Part shown: in pieces, positions 33,218 through 44,551 of the stretch
Position numbering within the stretch: the stretch's first letter is position 1
Layout of the letters: each line of letters opens with the position of its first letter
NCBI RefSeq assembly: GCF_019320115.1
Contig: NC_089598.1
Span: 86,381,560 to 86,445,559 of the forward strand
Source: Miscanthus floridulus
Lineage: Eukaryota; Streptophyta; Magnoliopsida; Poales; Poaceae
DNA: 64,000 bases
Direction: 5' to 3'
Translations under genes and position numbers: made by a program
The notes under the pieces: generated by a model
What the model was told of the DNA's origin: nothing
What the model saw: only the letters and a program-made list of their open reading frames with translations
Database searches by the model: none

Positions 33218-35587
33218 TGAAAGGGTCGAGATGGTGACTAGAGGGGGGGGGTGAATAGTCTTTTCTAAAACTTAATCACGTCGGCTAACCGAAACAAGTG
33301 CGGAATTATAACTATCGGTCTAGCCAAAACTATACCCCTCTATCTATATTCACTAGCACCTTTCAAAGATACTAATTAAGCAACAAAGGTGTCGGGCTAG
33401 CTAGAGCTCTCCTAACCAATTCTAGAAGCAAGGTCACACAAACCTATGCCACTAGTACTTTAAGCGACAAGGGAGCTCCTACACATGCTAGTAAGCAAAA
33501 GCACAAAGCCAATTAAACTCACTAGCAATGCTCAATAACAAGGCAACCAATGCCAAATTAGAGAGTGCAATTACTTAGCTACACAAACTAAGCAATGTGA
33601 CTAACAAGGTTACGCAAACCAAATTAGCCACGCAAGGGAGCTACTTCTATGCTACACAAGCAAGAAGGTAACTAGTAAGCTACACAAGCTAACTAATTAC
33701 AAGAGCAACTACACAAGCTTAATATGTATAAAAGTAATTGCAAGCTTGTGTAATGAGGATGCAAACCAACGGGAAGAACAAGGTTGACACGATGATTTTT
33801 CTCCCGAGGTTCACGTGTTTGCCAACACGCTAGTCCCCGTTGTGTCGACCACTCACTTGGTGGTTCAGCGGCTAATTAGCATCACCCGCTAAGCCCACAT
33901 GTCGAGCGCCGCAAGAACCTACCCCGAAGGTGAGGGTAGCTCAATGACACGCTTTACTAAAGTTGCTCTTCGCGACTCCCGCGGGGCGAGCACAATGCCC
34001 CTCACAAGCTCTTCTTCGGAGCGCCACACAAGCTTCTTGTGGGCTTCCACGGAGACCACCACCAAGCCGTCTAGGAGGTGGCAACCTCCAAGAGTAACAA
34101 GCACCACCGGCTTGCAACTCGATCACCTAGTGCCACTCGATGCAACTTCATGATGCAATCGCACTAGAATCGCTCACTCACACAATCGGATGATCACTAT
34201 CAAGTATGTATAAGATGGAGGGCTCCCAAGCACTCTCAAGCACGGACACAAAGTCCCCCAAGGTGCTCAGCCCCAGCCATGGCCGAAGGCCACTTCTATT
34301 TATAGCCCCAAGGGCTAAACTAGCCGTTACCCCTTCACTGGGCAACTGTCGGGTCAACCGAACGCTCCGGTCATGTTGACCGGACGCTGGACCTCAGCAT
34401 CCGGTTGCCCGATGACAGCCATGTGTCACCTGTGTTCAACGGCATTCTTCCGATCTCAACGGTTATCATCAGACTGGACGCAACAACTTCAACTGATCGG
34501 ACGCTAGACCCTCAGCGTCCGGTCGTTTACAGTAAGGTACCGACCCCGATCGGACGCGTCCGGTCGGACGTGATCGGACGCAGCCCCAGCATCCGATCAC
34601 TCTCCAGCGACACTGCTTCGTCCGACAACAGGACCAGACACTACCTCCAGCGCCCAGTCACTTTTAGAGCCAGCGTCCAGTCGACAGACCGACGCTACAC
34701 GCTGACTGCCACAACTGTCCGGACGCTGAGTCTCAGCGTCTGGTCACTGCGTGACCAGAGTCCGATCCACTCTGTGGGACCTTTCTCATCTCCATTTCTT
34801 CACCGAGTTGATCCACATCAACTCCAACTTCATCTCCTTTGTAAATGTGCCAACACCAACAAGTGTATACCACTATGTGTATGTGTGTTAGCTTTTCACA
34901 ATCATTTCCCAAAGGGTTAGCCACTCAACTTGTCACGCCACTCAATCGACGATGCAAAGTTAGATCACTCGAGTGGCACTTAGATGACCGATATGCAAAC
35001 AAGTTTGCCCCTCTTGATAGTACGGCCATCTATCCTAAACCCGGTCATCAACTTCTCTACACACCTATGACCGGTAAAATAAAATGCCCTAGGTTATACC
35101 TTTGCCTTGCGCATTCCATTCCATCTCCTCCAATGTTGATGCAACACATGCACCAACATGATCAACAATGATATGATCTACTTCATATCATCACGTGATC
35201 ATATTGGTTCATCGATCTTGACATCACTTGCTTTTCACCGTTGCCTTCGTCCATCGGTGCCAAGTCTTGCTCAAGCTTCACCGCCACACGGTCCATCGCT
35301 CCAAAGCCTCCAACTTGCCCTTCACGCTTGCAACCAGTCCATCAAGCCAAGTCTTGTCTTGATCTTCTCCACCTTGATCACATGACTCAATGTCATGTCT
35401 CATGTGCAATGAGCTCCTTCATCATCACATGTGCGAGCTTTGCAACATCTCCAAGCCATTTTCACCTTCATGGTATATGTTTCTCACACATATGTACCTA
35501 TGGACTAATCACCTGTGTATCTCACATAAACACAATTAGTCCACCTAGGTTGTCACTCAATTACCAAAACCACATAGGGACCTTTCA
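33218..35587 (-). repeat. SIRE-like LTR, full length (2370 bases), TSD CCAAC
   Basis: Plus-strand ends are TGAAAGGGTCGAG and GGGACCTTTCA. In element orientation it begins TGAAAGGTCCCTATGTGG, the familiar grass SIRE/Maximus LTR start. It is related to the LTRs at 20714 and 23276 (shared GTGAATAG end, GGTTCACGTG...TTGCCAACACGCTA block and CCGGACGCTG array) but is a separate subfamily. Confidence 0.9.
34340..34760. repeat. array of short inverted motifs (CCGGACGCTG / CAGCGTCCGG), LTR copy 3
   Basis: Again about ten or more variants in 420 bases, for example near 34380, 34496, 34514, 34550, 34720 and 34735, with close inverted pairs. The array type is therefore conserved across two SIRE-like LTR subfamilies. 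Confidence 0.8.
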
Positions 35588-35679
35588 CCAACTCACGGCG
35601 TCGTGCATGTCTCGCTGGCGCAGTCATCGCCCCGCCTCATTGCCGAGCTCACGCCTCACCCGACACATGCACGCACCGT
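35588..35679 (+). repeat. duplicated segment of host copia pol beside the SIRE-like LTR
   Basis: Bases from GTCGTGCATGTCTCGCTGGC to CATGCACGCACCGT (ending 35679) recur at about 41911-41992 with around four C/T or A/G differences. The first copy follows the LTR and its TSD; the second continues into copia pol. At 35680 the first copy switches abruptly to element interior. Confidence 0.85.
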
Positions 35680-38600
35680 TGAAGCGTGTGCCAATCGGAG
35701 TTGCACCTTTAAGTTCATCCTTAGCACCATGGTTAGCTAGATATCACTTGGAAATAAAAAGCTCTAGATACCTTGTGAGATCAACATTAAAAGCAAGGTG
35801 CTAGCATTACTTGAAAAGCATACCAAGTGTCTAGCTATCATCCTATGCATGCTAGTTATCAAATCATCATTCAAGTTTTACAACTAGCATACACCACACA
35901 AGCATGCATATTGAATTTGAAAGCTTATGCAATGCAAGCAAGCACATGAATATGCACATATCAAATGCAATCAATCAAAGTTCATGAGCTTGCTCCCCCT
36001 ACTTGTGTGCTTCTCTTGTCCAAGAATTTTGATCCATATCTTTTCTTCAATGTTGCTCCCTCTTTGTCCATGTCCATGTCCAACCTCTACTTCTTTGAGC
36101 TTTTATATCTTATCTCTCCTCCTTGTATAATTTCAATCTCAAAGCTTTCATATCTTTGTACAATCTCTCCCCCTTTGTCATCAATTTCCATAAAAGGTGA
36201 GTTTTTTATTGATGCAAGGGTATGCATTTTGGGGTAGATGGTTGAGGCTTGAGTCTTGTATTTTTGATGGACATCACTTGATTGTTGGAATGACACCATT
36301 TGTAGATACCACTTGTATCTTGTGTAGGGCTTCTTGAGATACCACACATAGGATCGTTGATCTTGATATCAATTTGTGGTACACCTCCCCTTTGTGATAG
36401 CATGGGTCATCCAATTGATACACTTGAGCTCTTGTAGGTGAGGGATGCATTCTTCATTTGATGATCACTTAAAGTTGAGGATCACTTGTGGAACCATTTT
36501 CTTGCATGATTGATATTATGTGTAGATGTGATATCACTTAAAAGAATCTTCTAGTATACAACCACTTGTTAGATTTATCAATAAAAACCACTTCTTGAAC
36601 ATTTGCTATCTTCATGAGTACCACTTATATGATATCACTTGTGAGTTGATCTAGACATAACTTGTAGATTCTTGATGAAATACTTGAGTCTAGATACTAT
36701 TTGATACAAACAAACTAGATATCTATTTGCATTGTTGTCTTGTGCTTGTACTCTTATCACTATCATGAGCTTGTATGATTGACTTGAACTAAATTGATTT
36801 GCCTAAGCTTTCAAGTCCGGTTTGAACCAATGACAAGCTTCTTCACACCTCTTGCAAGGGTTATCTTGCCAATGTTGTACTTGTCACTTATTAGCAATCC
36901 AAATTGAGTCAAGTACTTGGGTTCACTAGCCCATGAACAAATTCATGTACTAACCACTAGATCAAGTAATCATTCAAATAATAGTGGTAGGCTATGAATT
37001 TAAGCATTTCATTTGTTATGCATGATCCTATGAAGCATGTACTATATGCACTAACCGCATGCTAGTAAGGGATGAAATGATCATGCACATTACAATAATA
37101 CATTTGCTATGTTGGAGTAGAGGATAGTCACATAGATTCCAATTCATTACTCCAATAACAATGTGAAGTCTAATTATAAGCTTGGTGAAGACCAATAGAT
37201 ACCATGTTGAATTTCATTCTTCACCCATATGAAATGAATACCACTTATGATCAAGTGCACTTTTTTGTTGTGGTTGACTTGCTTTGTCTTTTGATCTATG
37301 CTTGCATGAGAGCATCAACATGAGAATACCACTTGAAATATTATGACTAGCTCTCTTTTGGGTGTTGCTTGCTTTTCATGATCAACCCTTTTGATTGCTT
37401 CAACTAAGCATCTCAAATGTTCCTCAGATCACCACTTCTATGTTAGCCTTCTAAGTACCATACTTGGTTCACCTACACATAGGCGGAAAGCCCCTACACT
37501 AGGGAGAAGTGACCTCTCTCCAAGAATCATTCTTGATACTCACCTGAAATAACTTGATTGATTGATTCAAGTGATTGACTTAACTTGATGAGTAACCTTG
37601 ATTTCTTCTTTAAGTCCTTTTCTTTCTTCTTGTTTAAGTCCTTTTCTTTCTATTAAATGATTTCCAATAGTCACTAGAACTTAAACTTCAACTTCATCTT
37701 GAGTTTGATCTTGATCTTGATCTTGAGTACCAAATGTGTGCAAAGTACACTCCTCAATCAAATAGCCTTGTACTCTTTGCTTGTCATGCTTTTAGATCAT
37801 CTCAAAACCAAACTTAGGTACCTCAAACACTTGTAAACATGTTTCCAACTTGAGAACCTTTCAATCAAAGTGACTCTAGATCAGTGTTTTCCTAAACGCT
37901 AAACGGTAAACAGTCGGTCACCTACCGTTTAGCCATTATACGAGCAAAACGTCTCATTAAATGGGCTAAATGGCCAATTAAATAGGGTAAACGGGTGATT
38001 AAACGGAAACAACGCACCACCGTGTAGCGTTTACACGGTGTTTAAACGGGCTAAATGACCGTTTAGGCGAACAGTACTCTAGATCAATCCAATATTTGTC
38101 ACTTTTCTAACAGATTTTGTACCCTTCAAAGGAATGAGCATATCTTCCAAAGTACAAATCCAAATACTACGAAATTTGGTGGAGATGTTCTTTACTAAGT
38201 TATCTAGCAGCTGTAAAAAATTGAGCTTCATTTGACTTCTAGATTGCTGCCATATTTCAATTCTTCCACCACTGCTATATGCTGAAAACTGCTGCACTAT
38301 AGCTGACAAGATCCACTCCAATACTGAAGCATTTCTTATCCAATTCTCATGAAAATTGTACAGCACCTTATATCATAAGTCTAGAGCATGTGCACCAATT
38401 TTTATGCCAATCCAATAAGTTTTGATTACTCAAACATGTCTAAGATCACAGCTCACTCAGATTTTCAATATAGGACAGATTTCAACAATTGAGCTATACT
38501 TCATCAAATGTGAATCAAACTTGAAACTAACTTGTTTGAATACTTCCATAAGACATATATCCATTCAAATCACTTACTAAGTGTTATCTCATGAATTTAT

Positions 38601-38982
38601 CCAACTCAAATCAATCCAAACTTGATTGCTAATTAATTTATCCATTCAAACATCTTATAGCAAGCGACATTGCATATTTATCCAATTCAATCAACTCATA
38701 TGCACCCAAATGAAATGATCAACAAGAGATATACATTGGTTAGCTCATGATCATCCAACTAGCAAGCTTCAACTTAATTATTTGCAAACCATCAAATATA
38801 ATCAATGAATCACCAGCAACTTGAATTTGACACTTGTATATTGTAGCACACTTGGACTTCACTCAATTTGTCATGGCATTGGGATAGTGATCATCACTTA
38901 GCGATACTTGGCTCAACTACATGATTAACAAGATGAATATCATTTAAACCAAGCCTCCAATGCCGATGGTACCTACAAACAA
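35680..38982 (-). other. noncoding interior of the SIRE-like element
   Basis: AT-rich 3.3 kb with no pol domain in any frame. Around 36280-37340 the words ACCACTTG, ATCACTTG and ATATCACTT recur many times, suggesting a decayed tandem array. A purine-rich tract on the minus strand (AAGTAGGGGGAGCAAGC near 35990) could be the polypurine tract, though about 300 bases of other sequence lie between it and the duplicated host segment. Confidence 0.5.
37884..38075. mobile_element. MITE of 192 bases with 11-base TSD
   Basis: ACTCTAGATCA stands on both sides (37873-37883 and 38076-38086). The ends GTGTTTTCCTAAACG and CGTTTAGGCGAACAG are imperfect inverted repeats. The interior is packed with TAAACGG and CCGTTTA words in both directions. 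The duplication length points to a Mutator-like element, though true 9-base duplication with chance extension is possible. Confidence 0.8.
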
Positions 38983-40997
38983 TTATCCGCTTTTTGATGG
39001 TACCCAAACAAGTTTGGATCCTCTCAAGTTAGGAGCAACATACTTAGGCAACGCCTTAGTATGAGTAGCGGGATGTTTTGCAATAGCAACCATAGAGGTA
39101 CCATTACCATCCTTTCTAAGCACATTATTATAAACAATTGAAATAGACTTAGAAATGTCACCTAGGGGACATGAATGTGCCATGTGTCCTCTTTCCCGGC
39201 ATGAGTAGCACTTTTTCTTTGCTTGAGCCTTCTCTTCTTTGCTCATATGGTGCTTCTCATTGCCTTACCTCTCATGGATTGCTTGAGCCTTCTTCTCAAG
39301 CTTGGTAGGACACTTAGAGGCAAAGTGTCCCACACTTCCACACTTGAAGCACTTGATGTGAGCATAGACTTTCTTCTCATCTTCATTCTTGCTCATCATC
39401 TTGGCATCTTGAGTTTGCATTTGATACCTTGCCTTTCCACCACTTCTTGTTTTTTTCTTCTTTATCATCAAATCACCACCATCTTTATGGTTGATCTTGA
39501 TTTGAACTTGGGGTGTCTTCTCTTGCTCAACTTGTGGCTTTGGTTGAGGCTTCACTTGTTGCTTCACCAATTGCTTGGTTGGGCACATTAAGGTAAGATG
39601 ACCCCAAGTGCGGCACTTGAAGCACTTGACATGCTTTAGCCTCTCTTCTTCTTTTATATTCTTGAGCTTCTCAATGTTAGGGCAACCATTTGCAAGGTGT
39701 CCCGCTTCATGACACCGGTAGCACATGGTATGAGAGAGCTTTCTTTGTTGTAGCTTCTTTATCTTTCTCTCTCTCTCTTTCTTTCACCCTTTGTCATCTT
39801 CTTCTTGAAGCCAAGGCCACACTTGTCACCATAGTTTCTTTGAGTCTTCAACATATGCTCAAAGGTGACTTGAGAGTTGTAGCACCTCTCTAACTTGTTG
39901 CTCAATTTCTTCACTTGTTCATTAAGCTCATTGTTCTCCTTCAAAAGGTTAGTCTCACAAGATATAGAAGTAGAACAAGCATCTATATGTGAAGAGCATG
40001 GCATATCTAATAAATCATTACAAGAGGTGGATACATGCTTCTTGCCTACATCACAAGGGTTAGCAATAATATATGATTGATTAATTGACCCATGTGATGA
40101 ACTCTCATTATTTTTAAGTTTCTTGGTAAATATTTTAATGAGAGAAGCATGTTGTTCTAATAATTCATCATGAGATGCAAGTAGTGTCTCATGATTCAAT
40201 TTAAGCTCATCATGTGAAGATTTATAAGCATCAAGTAATTTCTTATGTTCTTCACAAGAATTCTTTAGAAATGAGTTTTCATTTTCTAATTTCAATGTTT
40301 TAGCTTTCTCATTTTCTAAAGGCATGGTCATGCTAGCAAGTCTACTAACAAGCTCATCATATGAATCAACATGATCAACCGCATTATCATTTGATACCTT
40401 GGTGTCACCTTGTGACATGAGACAATGTGGTGTAGTTGGAGAGCATGTAGTAGCGTCTTCATCATGGCTTGATCATGAACCATCATCACCATCAAGTGTG
40501 CATGGGGTAGCATCATCACTTGCAACACTTGTGGCATCATCATCAACCTTGTCAAGTGAACTTGTAGTGGATCGATCATCATCATCATCACTTGACCATG
40601 AGGTGGAGCAATCTTCCACAATCACCAAATTGTGGTTGTGCTCAACACACTCATGTGCCTCCTCCTTGGGCTCATCATCATCATCGGAGACCGTCCCATA
40701 TTTCTCATTGAGATAACTCCAAATCTCATGGGTGGTCTTCATGTCCATGATCTCTCCAAATATGCAATCATGCAAAGATCTATACATGATGTTAGTAGCA
40801 TGGATGTCAAGATCTAGGCATTTCTCTTGTGCTTGAGTTTGATTATCTTCATCCAACACATGCGAAAAACCTACATCTACCATCCACCACATTTGAGGGC
40901 ATACATACTTAAAATTACATATCATCCAATTTTTCCATCGTGCAAAGTGTGTGCCATAAAAAATGTATGGACAATCATCTAGCCCATTAGACGCCAT
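38983..40997 (-). pseudogene. gag: gag of the SIRE-like element with four zinc knuckles
   Basis: Start at 40997 (MASNGLDDCPYIFYGTHFAR). A UBN2-like gag core follows (LDLDIHATNIMYRSLHDCIF, EIWSYLNEKYG), then an acidic Asp/Ser stretch, then a long coiled coil (about 40330-39900). Four CCHC knuckles follow: CYRCHEAGHLANGC, CFKCRTWGHLTLMC, CFKCGSVGHFASKC and CYSCRERGHMAHSC, all ligands intact. The end is LRGSKLVWVPSKSG with a stop at 38983. Defects: TGA at 40473, a frame change in the GA-rich run near 39770, and TAA at 39265. The first and last are single transitions. The protein would bind and package RNA. Confidence 0.85.
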
Positions 40998-41034
40998 CCT
41001 CTCGGGTCGGTGAAGACCACAAATGAGAGACCTA

Positions 41035-41046
41035 GCTCCGATACCA
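41035..41046 (-). promoter_or_regulatory. primer-binding site of the SIRE-like element
   Basis: The minus strand reads TGGTATCGGAGC two bases inside the LTR edge at 41049. This variant of the initiator tRNA-Met site is the one used by SIRE/Maximus copia elements. Confidence 0.85.
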
Positions 41047-41048
41047 AT

Positions 41049-41898
41049 TGAAAGGGTCGAGATGGCGACTAGAGGGTGGGGGTGAATAGTCTTTTCTAAA
41101 ACTTAATCACGTCGGCTAACCGAAACAAGTGCGGAATTATAACTATCGGTCTAGCCAAAACTATACCCCTCTATCTATATTCACTAGCACCTTTCAAAGA
41201 TACTAATTAAGCAATAAAGGTGCTGGGCTAGCTAGAGCTCTCCTAACCAATTCTAGAAGCAAGGTCACACAAACCTATGCCACTAGTACTTTAAGCGACA
41301 AGGGAGCTCCTACACATGCTAGTAAGCAAAAGCACAAAGCCAATTAAACTCACTAGCAATGCTCAATAACAAGGCAACCAATGCCAAATTAGAGAGCGCA
41401 ATTACTTAGCTACACAAACTAAGCAATGTGACTAACAAGGTTACGTAAACCAAATTAGCCACGCAAGGGAGCTACTTCTATGCTACACAAGCAAGAAGGT
41501 AACTAGTAAGCTACACAAGCTAACTAATTATAAGAGCAACTACACAAGCTTAATATGTATAAAAGTAATTGCAAGCTTGTGTAATGGGGATGTAAACCAA
41601 CGGGAAGAACAAGGTTGACACGATGATTTTTCTCCCAAGGTTCACGTGTTTGCCAACACGCTAGTCCCCGTTGTGTCGACCACTCACTTGGTGGTTCGGC
41701 GGCTAATTAGCATCACCCGCTAAGCCCGCACGTTGAGCGCCGCAAGAACCTACCTCGAAGGTGAGGGTAGCTCAATGACACGCTTTACTAAAGTTGCTCT
41801 TCGCGACTCCCGTGGGGCGAGCACAATGCCCCTCACAAGCTCTTCTCCGGAGCGCCGCACAAGCTTCTTGCGGGCTTCCACGGAGACCACCACCAAGC
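41049..41898 (-). repeat. truncated 5' LTR of the SIRE-like element
   Basis: It matches 33218-34070 closely from TGAAAGGGTCGAG onward and stops within GACCACCACCAAGC, where the other copy continues CGTCTAGGAGG. The outer 1.5 kb of this LTR and its target duplication are missing. Confidence 0.88.
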
Positions 41899-41912
41899 TC
41901 TTCTCCGGAGCG
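41896..41912 (+). other. templated filler at the LTR/copia breakpoint
   Basis: Between the last LTR base and the copia sequence lies AAGCTCTTCTCCGGAGCG. The identical 18 bases occur about 58 bases earlier in the same LTR (near 41838-41855). The first bases overlap the LTR end, and the last three fit the copia GCG before TCGTGC. This looks like filler copied during end joining of a double-strand break. Confidence 0.7.
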
Positions 41913-42961
41913 TCGTGCATGTCTCGCTGGCGCAGTCATCGCCCCGCCTCGTCGTCGAGCTCATGCCTCACCCGACACATGCACGCACCGTGCGTCGGCA
42001 TTGCACATCTTCAGCTCCCGGCACTACAGCGACATCAACAACATCTGTTGCGCATAGCATCGCGGACCCCTCTGCATCGTCTGCATCCTCACCTGCTGTG
42101 GCATCGCCCAGCACGCCCTCCAACGACGCCGGCCATACTGGCCATCCGATGGTGACTCGGGCGCGCGCCGGGATCCCCAAGCCCAATCTGAAATACGCAC
42201 TGGCGGCGGTAGCCATCATCTCACCGATCCCTCGGAGCGTCCGCACCGCCGTGAAGGATCCAAACTGGTACGCTGCAATGAAACAAGAGTTTGATGCGTT
42301 GTAGACCAACCGGACATGGACTCTTGTGCCGCGACCTCCAGGTGCTCGGATCATCACTGGCAAATGGGTCTTCAAGCACAAGATGAATCCCGACGGCACC
42401 CTCGAGCGCTACAAAGCTCAATGGGTCGTTCGTGGGTTCAATCAGCGACCTGGCGTCCACTTTGGAGAGACCTTCTCCCCGGTGGTCAAGCCAGCCACCA
42501 TTCGTACAGTGCTGACGCTGGTGGCCACGAACAACTGGCCGGCTCACCAACTTGATGTTTCCAACGCCTTTCTTCACGGCAATTTACAGGAACAGGTGTA
42601 CAGTCAGCAGCCCACCGGGTTCGTCGACCCACAACGCCCCGACGACGTCTGCCTCCTCTCCAGGTTGCTCTACGGGCTCTGACAAGCACCATGGACGTGG
42701 TTCAAGCGCTTCGTCGCCCATGTGACATCGCTGGGCTTCGCCCAATCGAAGGCTGACTCATCGCTCTTCGTATACCACCGCAACGGCGAGACGTCATATC
42801 TCCTGCTCTACGTCGATGACATGATCCTCTCAGCCTCGTCGACACGCCTACTTCAGCATGTCATCGCGCGGCTTCACGACGCATTCGCCGTGAAGGACAT
42901 GGGACAAGTCCATCACTTTCTCGGCATCAGCGTTCGCCGGAATCGTGAGGGCTTCTTCCTA
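41911..42961 (+). pseudogene. pol: copia pol, second half (reverse transcriptase)
   Basis: It resumes in the linker between integrase and RT. One frame contains NWYAAMKQEFDAL, TAG at 42302, then ITGKWVFKHKMNPDG, RYKAQWVVRGFNQ, TFSPVVKPATIRTVLTL, QLDVSNAFLHG, LLYGL, TGA at 42680, SLGFAQSKADSSLFVYH, YVDD at 42809-42820 and HHFLGISV. It stops at REGFFLP, where the sequence switches into LTR. The stops are C-to-T steps from Gln and Arg. RNase H is absent. Confidence 0.92.
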
Positions 42962-43009
42962 CCGTATACGATCAATGCAAATCATCCAGTTGATCATCTC
43001 CATTCTACA
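42962..43009 (+). repeat. terminal remnant of the copia 3' LTR
   Basis: The 48 bases from CGTATACGATCAATG to CATTCTACA match the end of the 5' LTR (30682-30729). The target duplication CTTCA follows. An internal deletion removed RNase H, the polypurine tract and about 235 bases of LTR but kept the outer junction. Confidence 0.88.
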
Positions 43010-43014
43010 CTTCA

Positions 43015-44550
43015 TTAACAGGTTTGCGTTTACGGTACAGATTGGTACATATTCGGCTCCAAAATGGCATCGCAGTATCTTATACAACTAACTAATGCAT
43101 TTGGGCCAATACACGAGAGAAAGAAAGGAAGAAGAGGAGGCGAACCATACAAAAATGATGTATATATATGCAACACAAAAGCCCCAAGAGACAAAGCGCA
43201 AATTCTCATGCCACACATAAAAAAATCGTATAATCGGTAATCACAAAAAAAAAAAATCAGGTGAATGCATCTTGGACCATGTAGAAATTAATGTGCATCG
43301 TGAGTACTACATTGGCCCTATTCGCTTCGCTGAAAAAAAAACAAGTTGAAATACTGTTCCGGCTAAAAAAAACAAGCTGAAAAGTATGGATTATAAGAGA
43401 CGCGAACATGGCCATTGTCCTATATGAAAAATGCTTAAGTCAAAGAATTTTTGTTGTTGAATAAAATAGCTCTCATGACATACACATGCATGCTGTGGAA
43501 ATTGGAACAGTGTGAGCCATATACAGCATGTTTGAAAGCCAACAACACATGCTTCTGCTTTCTAGACTAAGTGTCATAATATATATGTGACGGTACACCT
43601 GTTGAGTACGTGTTAGAAAATAGGCATGGTTACCACACATCCATCAAATCCACTTGACGAACTGTACTTGGGGCCCAAGCTGCTATTGCGCAACCATCAT
43701 TATCATGGTGGAGATTAATTAAATAAATAAATCACAAGAGATTATCCAAAACGCATGGAGTTCATGCATGTCCGTGGCAAGGAAAAAGATACAAGCCGAA
43801 GAAAAGAACCCACTCTCCTATTATTATTTTTGGAAAAGAAAGGTAAGATATGATGAAACAGGAGGCGCCTTCGTCATTAAGCACTACTACGGTCCTCGTC
43901 GGTCGTCACCCCAGGTGGCCATCTTCCACAAGCTACAGTGTCCCTATCGGACGGTCTGTATTGCTCGGCGTGCGTGGGAATCCCTTTTCCACTTCTTTTT
44001 CTCCGCCTTCCCGTTCCGTTTTATTCCTTTTTCTGGAATAAACCTCTACAGAGTCCTCATATTATAAAACAGACCCTGCTAGCTCCTGTACTTCACATTA
44101 CATGCATAATTCATTCACAGGCGTTCAAGATACGCATACACCTCCAGATATAAATTTCTACTACTATATACATCCAGAGTATATAGTATAATAAATTACA
44201 GAAATCACATTATTATATATAGAACAAGGATTTTGATTTGTCCCATGCATCAGTGTGTGTGCGCCTGCCCTGGCCGCTAGCTGGCCGGGGAATAATTTCA
44301 TTTCATTTATGAGGAAACGAAAAGGAATTCAGATGGGAGAATTCAGCAATTACGTCAAAGGATGGGCGTGGGGCTGCGAAAAAGATATTTCTTTTGGGGA
44401 GCTTTAGCTATCGCAGGAAAGAGGCGTCGACACGTCTCCTACGCAAACCAAACCGCCTTACACCGGCGGCCACCGTTCCATCCATCCGCAAATTTCTTCC
44501 TCCCATCTCTCTCTCTCTCGATCGCCCTGTGTGTTAAGGAAAAAGAGATA
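43015..44550. other. upstream flank of the PLATZ gene
   Basis: Low-copy, AT-rich DNA with one MITE (43314-43413). No ORF with a recognisable domain. It probably contains the gene's promoter and upstream elements, of which none can be named with confidence. Confidence 0.5.
43314..43413. mobile_element. MITE of 100 bases, GGCC-ended, TSD ATT
   Basis: The ends GGCCCTATTCGC and GCGAACATGGCC are flanked by ATT (43311-43313 and 43414-43416). The interior has AAAACAAG and GCTGAAA words. It resembles the larger grass MITE group seen at 47301 and 51579. Confidence 0.75.
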
Positions 44551-44551
44551 T

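Larger units (their letters stand above)
33218..41898 (-). mobile_element. SIRE/Maximus-like gag-only LTR element (TR-GAG type), rearranged
   Basis: Minus-strand order from the right: truncated 5' LTR (41898-41049), primer-binding site (41046-41035), gag (40997-38983), 3.3 kb without pol, then a full LTR (35587-33218). No protease, integrase or RT is seen, which fits a non-autonomous gag-only retrotransposon using proteins of full SIRE elements. The left LTR has TSD CCAAC on both sides (33213-33217 and 35588-35592), as a solo LTR would. Between it and the interior is a 92-base copy of the host copia sequence. The two LTRs differ at roughly 20 of 850 aligned bases by eye, so the insertion is young compared with the Tat element. 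Confidence 0.75.
30447..43009 (+). mobile_element. Ty1/copia LTR retrotransposon with truncated 3' end, split by a nested element
   Basis: The 5' LTR is 30447-30729, followed by a primer-binding site, gag and pol. The 3' end is only the last 48 bases of an LTR (42962-43009). The 5-base duplication CTTCA is intact at 30442-30446 and 43010-43014. Pol runs protease-integrase in the first half (31878-33217) and RT in the second (41906-42961), in copia order. The halves are separated by a SIRE-like gag-only element. RNase H and most of the 3' LTR are missing. The small LTR suggests an Ale/Tork-type lineage, not tested. Confidence 0.9.

Noticed and set aside
33043..33237. Alternative-frame ORFs in copia pol and in the SIRE-like LTR
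   Set aside because: Shadows of the integrase frame or chance ORFs in an LTR.
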